A stretch of 64,000 bases of DNA from Salibaculum sp035270045 (GTDB taxonomy: Bacteria > Pseudomonadota > Alphaproteobacteria > Rhodobacterales > Rhodobacteraceae), in assembly GCF_035270045.1 (NCBI RefSeq), contig NZ_DATFIP010000086.1, positions 1 through 64,000 on the forward strand, in the 5' to 3' direction. A program made the translations under genes and the position numbers. Under the pieces are notes generated by a model. The model saw nothing but the letters and a program-made list of their open reading frames with translations, made no database searches and was not told where the DNA came from. This document shows, in pieces, positions 59,808-64,000 of this stretch (position 1 is its first letter; the number at the start of each line of letters is the position of its first letter).

Positions 59808-60554
59808 ATGCAAACCGGACCCAGCACCATCGACGAGGGCGAAGTCGCCAAGTTCGAGGCCATGGCCGCCGAATGGTGGGATACAGAGGGAAAGTTCAAG
59901 CCCCTGCACATGCTCAATCCCACGCGGCTGGACTATATCACCCGCCAGATCGCCGCCGAGTTCGGCCGCGACCTGTCGGGTGAAAGTCCTTTCGAAGGGC
60001 TGCGCCTGCTGGATATCGGATGTGGCGGCGGGCTGTTGTGCGAACCCATGGCGCGACTGGGGGCGACCGTCGTGGGGGCGGATGCGGCGGCCGGCAACAT
60101 CCCCGTGGCACAGGTCCATGCGGAACAATCGGGGCTGGTCATCGACTATCGCCACACGACAGCCGAGGCACTGGCCGCGCAGGGCGAGACCTTCGACGTG
60201 GTCCTGAACATGGAAGTCGTCGAACACGTGTCCGACCCGCGGGCCTATCTGACTGCCTGCCATGACCTGCTGAACCCGAACGGCCTGCACATCTGTTCGA
60301 CCATCAACCGCAATCCGAAAAGTTTCGCGATGGCCATCGTGGGCGCGGAATACGTCATGCGCTGGCTGCCCAAGGGCACACATGAATGGAAGAAGTTCAT
60401 CACGCCCGACGAACTGTTCACGATGCTGCGACAGGCCGGGCTGGACCCGGTCGATCGCAAGGGTTTCAGCTTCAACCCGGTGCTCTGGTCATGGTCGATC
60501 TCGGAACGAGACCTGTCGGTGAACTACGTCACCGCCGCGCTTCGCCGGCCCTGA
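59808..60554 (+). CDS. ubiG: Ubiquinone biosynthesis O-methyltransferase UbiG
   Basis: A 248-residue SAM enzyme that does both O-methylations of ubiquinone synthesis. It has the N-terminal EVAKFEAMAAEWWDTEGKFKPLH, SAM motif I LLDIGCGGGLLCEPMARLGA, VVLNMEVVEHVSDP, and the C-terminal PKGTHEWKKFITPDEL. ATG 59808 follows GGAGAG closely; an in-frame TTG four codons upstream is rejected. Convergent with marR. Confidence 0.96.
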   Translation: MQTGPSTIDEGEVAKFEAMAAEWWDTEGKFKPLHMLNPTRLDYITRQIAAEFGRDLSGESPFEGLRLLDIGCGGGLLCEPMARLGATVVGADAAAGNIPVAQVHAEQSGLVIDYRHTTAEALAAQGETFDVVLNMEVVEHVSDPRAYLTACHDLLNPNGLHICSTINRNPKSFAMAIVGAEYVMRWLPKGTHEWKKFITPDELFTMLRQAGLDPVDRKGFSFNPVLWSWSISERDLSVNYVTAALRRP

Positions 60555-60561
60555 GGCCGCG

Positions 60562-61005
60562 TCATTCGTCCGCCGAGAGGTTGACGCGAAGGGCGCGCAG
60601 AACGGGAAGGATGGCGCGGACCTGCTCCGGTCCTATCTGATCCACCGCCTCGGCGATGATGGGAGCAATCGCGGCCAGCGCGGCATCCCGCGCCTTGCGG
60701 CCGGCCGGGCTGATCGTGACCATTTTGCGCCGCGCATCGTCCCAGTCGGGCCGGATATGGACATAGCCCGAGACCTCGAGCTTGCGCAGCGTGTTCGTCA
60801 TGGCCCCCCGGGTCAGGTGAAAGGTGCGCGCCAGTTGCGCCGGAGATTTCTCGGTCTGGCTGCGCGCAAGGTGGTTGAGCACCGAGAAATGGCTGAGCTC
60901 CATTCCCCGCGGCAGGGCCTTGGCCACGTTGTTTCGCGCCAGCTGATCCACGGTGAGGATCTCGCTGAACAAGGCAACGGCAAGGCTGTCTGTCTGGGTG
61001 CTCAT
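60562..61005 (-). CDS. MarR-family transcriptional regulator
   Basis: A 147-residue winged-helix dimeric repressor. The recognition region SPAQLARTFHLTRGAMTNTLRKLEVSGYVHIRPDWDDARRKMVTIS is the MarR hallmark with the DDARRKMV wing. N- and C-terminal helices form the dimer. It is the last gene of comF-grxC-nit-marR and starts in the nitrilase-like stop (ATGA). Ligand and targets are unknown. Confidence 0.93.
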   Translation of the reverse strand: MSTQTDSLAVALFSEILTVDQLARNNVAKALPRGMELSHFSVLNHLARSQTEKSPAQLARTFHLTRGAMTNTLRKLEVSGYVHIRPDWDDARRKMVTISPAGRKARDAALAAIAPIIAEAVDQIGPEQVRAILPVLRALRVNLSADE

Positions 61006-61829
61006 GGTCCCCGGAACGTCCTGTCGCTGTGGATCGCGGGCAGGCGCCGACGGGTATCCGCCACTTGTTCCAGTTCAATATCAATGGTGTAGATGCCCGT
61101 TTCAGTGCCCGCGTCCAGGAGAACCTCGCCCCAGGGCGATATGACCATGCTATGGCCATGGGTGCGGCGCTGGCGCCCGGCACGGGCCGCGTGCGTACCG
61201 CTCTGGGCGGCGGCGATGACATAGCATCCCGTCTCGATGGCGCGGGCCCGCAGAAGCGGCTTCCAATGCGCAGGCCCCGTGCCCGGGGAAAAGGCCGAGG
61301 GCACCAACAGCACCTGTGCCCCGGCCTGCGCCAGACGGCGGTAGAGGTGTGCGAAACGCAAGTCGTAGCAAATGGTCAGGCCAAAGCATCCCAGCGGCGT
61401 TGGCGCCAGAACCGCCCGGTCCCCTGGCGCGTAGCCGTCGGATTCGCGGTAGGTCTCGGCTTCGGACACCTGCACGTCGAACATGTGGATCTTGTCGTAG
61501 CGCGCTGTGATCTCGCCCGAGGGCGAGACCAGGACGGACCGGTTGACAAAACGACCCCCGTCGCCGCCTGTCAGCGCGAGCGATCCGATCGACAGCCAGA
61601 TCCCGAGATCCCGCGCCCTGTCGCGCAGCGCGGCCAGGACCGGATCCTGATCCTCGGCACGCAGCACGCTTTGCTGGTGCTCGCGATCCAGGCTTACGCA
61701 GTTCGTGACCTCGGGTGTCAGAACGATGTCCGCCCCCTGCTTCGCCGCCCTGTCCATCAGCTCAGAAACGACGCGCAGGTTTTCAGCGGGATCGTCGCTG
61801 GAACAAAGCTGAAGGAGCGCGGCTTTCAC
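61002..61829 (-). CDS. Carbon-nitrogen hydrolase (Nit-type omega-amidase/deaminated-glutathione amidase)
   Basis: A 275-residue nitrilase-superfamily enzyme. The catalytic triad is visible as E40 (TPEVTNC), K113 (YDKIHMFD) and C154 (GLTICYDLRF). The pattern resembles the Nit1/Nit2 branch, which hydrolyses deaminated glutathione or omega-amides; linkage to glutaredoxin supports the Nit1 idea, as inference. It overlaps both neighbours by ATGA. Confidence 0.9.
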   Translation of the reverse strand: MKAALLQLCSSDDPAENLRVVSELMDRAAKQGADIVLTPEVTNCVSLDREHQQSVLRAEDQDPVLAALRDRARDLGIWLSIGSLALTGGDGGRFVNRSVLVSPSGEITARYDKIHMFDVQVSEAETYRESDGYAPGDRAVLAPTPLGCFGLTICYDLRFAHLYRRLAQAGAQVLLVPSAFSPGTGPAHWKPLLRARAIETGCYVIAAAQSGTHAARAGRQRRTHGHSMVISPWGEVLLDAGTETGIYTIDIELEQVADTRRRLPAIHSDRTFRGP

Positions 61830-62083
61830 GCCGCCAACAAACTGTCGAGCCTGCCCGCGCGTTCCAGCGCGTAAAGCTCGTCACAGCCGCCGACATGATC
61901 TTCGCCCACGAAGATCTGCGGCACCGTGCGACCACCATCTGCGCGCTGGACCATTTCGGCCCGACGCTCGGGCTCGCGAGAGATATCGACCTCGGAAAAG
62001 GTCACTCCCTTGGAATTCAGCAGCCGCTTGGCAGCGTGGCAGAAGCCGCAGAACGGCGAAGTGTAGATTTCGACTGGTTTCAT
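61826..62083 (-). CDS. grxC: Glutaredoxin 3
   Basis: An 85-residue class I dithiol glutaredoxin that reduces disulfides with glutathione. The active site is SPFCGFCHAAKRLL (CGFC instead of the enterobacterial CPYC). TVPQIFVGEDHVGGCDEL is the glutathione-binding region. Length is typical. Start codon 29 bases after comF; stop overlaps the nitrilase gene (ATGA). Confidence 0.96.
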   Translation of the reverse strand: MKPVEIYTSPFCGFCHAAKRLLNSKGVTFSEVDISREPERRAEMVQRADGGRTVPQIFVGEDHVGGCDELYALERAGRLDSLLAA

Positions 62084-62112
62084 GACAGGCCCTCGATCGG
62101 TTCCGCGTCAAT

Positions 62113-62853
62113 CTAAGCATCTTTGGTCACGCGGGCCAGAGCCAGCACGCAGACCTCGGTTGCACCGGCCGCAAGGCAAGCCTCGGTCGCGGCCGCGAAG
62201 GTAGCGCCGCTGGTCATGACATCGTCGAGCAGGATCACCTGCCGCCCCTGCAATTGCGCCCCCCGGCTGGCATGCGGCACGATGGCCTCATCCAGGCTGC
62301 GAAACCGGGCGTCACGGTCGTGACCGTCCAGCGGCGCGGTGAACCTGCGGCGCACCAGCACGTCGGGCATGTAATCGGCCGACGCTAGCTCGGACAGGCG
62401 CTGTGCCAGCACGGCGGCCTGGTTGTACTTCCGGCGCGCCAGCCTGCGCCAATGCAGCGGCACCGGCACCAGCACCGGCCGTTCGGACCAGATTGGACGG
62501 CCTGCCCGCAGCAGCCATGGCGCCGCGACCCGGGCCAGTTCGAGCCTGTCGCCATGCTTCAACCCCAGCACCATCCGCCGCCCCATGTCGCGATAGGCAA
62601 AGGCCGCGCGCCCCCTCATCCAGGGCCGTGCCACGCGCAGGCAATCGTCGCAGAGCGCATCACTCTCACCGGGGGTGCCGGGCTGGCCCGGCAGCGGGCA
62701 ACCGCAGGCATCGCAGGTCAACCCCTCGATGAACGGTGTGTCGCGCCAACAAGCCCCGCAGAGAGAGAACTCGGCCGCCGTGCGGGCGTCGCACATGGCG
62801 CACTGCGGCGGATAGACCGCATCCACCAGGCTTTGAATTGCCGCTCCAATCAT
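62113..62853 (-). CDS. comF: ComF-family phosphoribosyltransferase-like protein
   Basis: A 246-residue protein. The N-terminal zinc-finger-like part has CAMCDAR, CGACW, CDACGCPLPG and CDDC, then the type I PRTase domain with VILLDDVMTSGATFAA (PRPP loop). ComF is linked to DNA uptake in some bacteria; the reaction is not established. It is the first gene of its operon and divergent from the NDUFAF5-like gene with 14 bases between the starts. Confidence 0.93.
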   Translation of the reverse strand: MIGAAIQSLVDAVYPPQCAMCDARTAAEFSLCGACWRDTPFIEGLTCDACGCPLPGQPGTPGESDALCDDCLRVARPWMRGRAAFAYRDMGRRMVLGLKHGDRLELARVAAPWLLRAGRPIWSERPVLVPVPLHWRRLARRKYNQAAVLAQRLSELASADYMPDVLVRRRFTAPLDGHDRDARFRSLDEAIVPHASRGAQLQGRQVILLDDVMTSGATFAAATEACLAAGATEVCVLALARVTKDA

Positions 62854-62867
62854 CTAAATCGCCCTTT

Positions 62868-63701
62868 ATGTCACAACCGCCCTGCCTGACCGACCAAGAG
62901 ACCCTGGACCGGATGCGCCGCCGCGCCGCCCGCATCGGCCCGGTGCAATTCCTGCAAGAGGCCGCCGCTGACGAGGTTCAAGAAAGGCTCGCCTTGGTTA
63001 ACAGGAGGTTTACGGCCCCTGCCGTCATCACCCCATGGCCCGAAACGTGGCAGGATCGCCTGCCCGGGGCCCGGATCGTTGCCGACACCGACGTTCTGGA
63101 CCTTGCCGAGGGCGACCATGACCTTGTCGTTCATGCCCTCTGCCTGCACTGGGCGGACGATCCGGTGGGCCAGCTTGTCCAGTGCCGCCGCGCGCTGGCG
63201 CCGGACGGCCTGCTGCTGGTGACGCTGTTCGGCGGGCAGACCCTGCACGAGTTGCGCACGGCGCTGGCAGAGGCCGAATCACAGATCACCGGCGGCCTGT
63301 CCCCGCGGGTGCTGCCCATGGGTGAGGTTCGTGATCTAGGCAGTCTTCTGCAAAGGGCGGGCCTGGCCCTGCCCGTGGCCGACACCCTGCCCCTGCGATG
63401 CAGCTATCGCGACGTACTGCACTTGGTGCGCGATTTGCGCGGCATGGGCGAAACGAACGCGATGCAAGCCCGCAACCGGGCGCCCCTGCGACGCGACATC
63501 GTGCCGCGGCTTCAAGACATCTATCAAGAGGCCTTCGCCGACCCCGACGGGCGTCTGCCCGCCACCTTCGAGATCGTCACACTCACGGGCTGGGCGCCCA
63601 GCGCCGACCAGCAGAAACCCCTGCGGCCCGGGTCGGCCTCGCACAGGCTGGCCGATGCGCTCGGCGCACAGGAAGTGCCGCTCAAGGACGCAGGTGATTG
63701 A
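62868..63701 (+). CDS. NDUFAF5-like methyltransferase-fold protein
   Basis: A 277-residue protein resembling human complex I assembly factor NDUFAF5: HDLVVHALCLHWADDPVGQL, LLVTLFGGQTLHELRTALAEAE, GGLSPRVLPMGEVRDLGSLLQRAG, DLRGMGETNAM and LPATFEIVTLTGW. The usual motif I (D-x-G-x-G-x-G) is missing; the region reads RRFTAPAVITPWPETW. It may therefore be an assembly factor or hydroxylase, not a methyltransferase. The ATG has no ribosome site; TTGAAT-N16-TAAATC (62833-62860) ends 7 bases before it. Confidence 0.88.
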   Translation: MSQPPCLTDQETLDRMRRRAARIGPVQFLQEAAADEVQERLALVNRRFTAPAVITPWPETWQDRLPGARIVADTDVLDLAEGDHDLVVHALCLHWADDPVGQLVQCRRALAPDGLLLVTLFGGQTLHELRTALAEAESQITGGLSPRVLPMGEVRDLGSLLQRAGLALPVADTLPLRCSYRDVLHLVRDLRGMGETNAMQARNRAPLRRDIVPRLQDIYQEAFADPDGRLPATFEIVTLTGWAPSADQQKPLRPGSASHRLADALGAQEVPLKDAGD

Positions 63702-63725
63702 CCCTCGGCCCCGACGCGCTATCCC
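63698..63725 (+). promoter_or_regulatory. Predicted promoter of hemH
   Basis: TTGACC (63698-63703), a 16-bp spacer and TATCCC (63720-63725) overlap the stop codon of the preceding gene and would give a leader of about 25 bases before hemH. Prediction by eye. Confidence 0.45.
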
Positions 63726-63756
63726 AACAACAAACAATTCCAGGACACCGACACCC

Positions 63757-64000
63757 ATGACCCAGACCGAGGCCACACGCCCCGCCCATGCACCGGCGGA
63801 CCACCCCAAGATCAAACCCGCCAAGGTGGGGGTTCTCCTGGCCAATCTGGGTACGCCGGATCACTACAGCTACTGGCCCATGCGCCGGTACCTGGGCGAA
63901 TTCCTGTCGGACAAGCGCGTGGTGGATTACTCGGCATGGCTCTGGCAGCCCTTGCTGCAATTGATAATCCTGAGCAAACGCCCCTTTTCCAGTGGCGCGG
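63757..64000 (+). CDS. hemH: Ferrochelatase, 3' part beyond window
   Basis: The first 81 codons of a ferrochelatase, which inserts Fe2+ into protoporphyrin IX in the last step of haem synthesis. After a variable N-terminus of about 20 residues, VGVLLANLGTPDHYSYWPMR then RYLGEFLSDKRVVDYSAW are the start of the family core. The reading frame is open to the window edge. Start at 63757 has a weak AGGA upstream. Confidence 0.93.
   Translation, partial: MTQTEATRPAHAPADHPKIKPAKVGVLLANLGTPDHYSYWPMRRYLGEFLSDKRVVDYSAWLWQPLLQLIILSKRPFSSGA

Overview
This 64 kb window is GC-rich chromosome from an alphaproteobacterium, most likely a Rhodobacterales (Roseobacter-type) bacterium. The indications are a PrtD-type type I secretion pair, a Hint-domain protein of the kind common in roseobacters, an NDUFAF5-like methyltransferase beside comF and grxC, alphaproteobacterial-style promoters (an RpoH-like CTTG-N18-CCTATAT element before dnaK), and the gene orders glnK-amt and rimP-nusA-ylxR-infB. 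Coding density is very high, many neighbours overlap by ATGA, GTGA or TGATG, and no gap without a gene exceeds about 300 bases. I saw no insertion sequence, prophage, CRISPR array, rRNA or tRNA gene. Most of the window is core genome.

Layout. 1-7.7 kb: end of a DMT transporter, a lytic transglycosylase, dapA (lysine and cell wall), a YcaQ-type DNA glycosylase, smpB (ribosome rescue), a sulfurtransferase and an aromatic/aspartate aminotransferase. 7.7-9.4 kb: glnK-amt ammonium uptake on the minus strand, with a regulated-looking intergenic region shared with a class A penicillin-binding protein (9.7-11.8 kb). 11.8-13.6 kb: mlaA-mlaC-hypothetical, for outer-membrane lipid asymmetry. 13.7-16.8 kb: type I secretion ATPase and adaptor. 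16.8-20.5 kb: RidA, glycerophosphodiesterase, COG3146 acetyltransferase, pterin dehydratase and MscS. 20.5-24.7 kb: peroxiredoxin, FAD reductase, rsmD, a tiny ORF, map and sfsA. 24.8-28.8 kb: CinA-like protein, GNAT, AhpD-like protein, OmpA-like protein and a CDF exporter. 28.9-31.0 kb: LysR regulator and Hint protein.

31-40.3 kb: fadH-type reductase, two uncharacterised proteins, a lipoprotein, accD-folC with a small secreted protein, a strong candidate small RNA gene, zapE and alkB. 40.3-44.5 kb: dnaK-dnaJ-radC. 44.5-49.9 kb: secA followed by an uncharacterised secreted protein and a binding-protein/OmpA fusion. 50-52.5 kb: parvulin, argJ and mutT. 52.6-58.1 kb: the rimP-nusA-ylxR-infB translation/transcription operon, with an intrinsic terminator inside its leader. 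58.1-64 kb: a secreted hypothetical, proline iminopeptidase, ubiG, the comF-grxC-nitrilase-marR operon, the NDUFAF5-like protein and the start of hemH.

The most novel signals are non-coding. One is an apparently complete small transcription unit at about 38087-38294 (sigma70-like promoter, folded body, terminator) with no protein gene. The other is the attenuator-like hairpin 28 nt before rimP. Among proteins, the NDUFAF5-like protein without a visible SAM motif I, the binding-protein/OmpA fusion with its partner, and the Hint protein deserve a second look. All calls come from reading the sequence; no database search was run.
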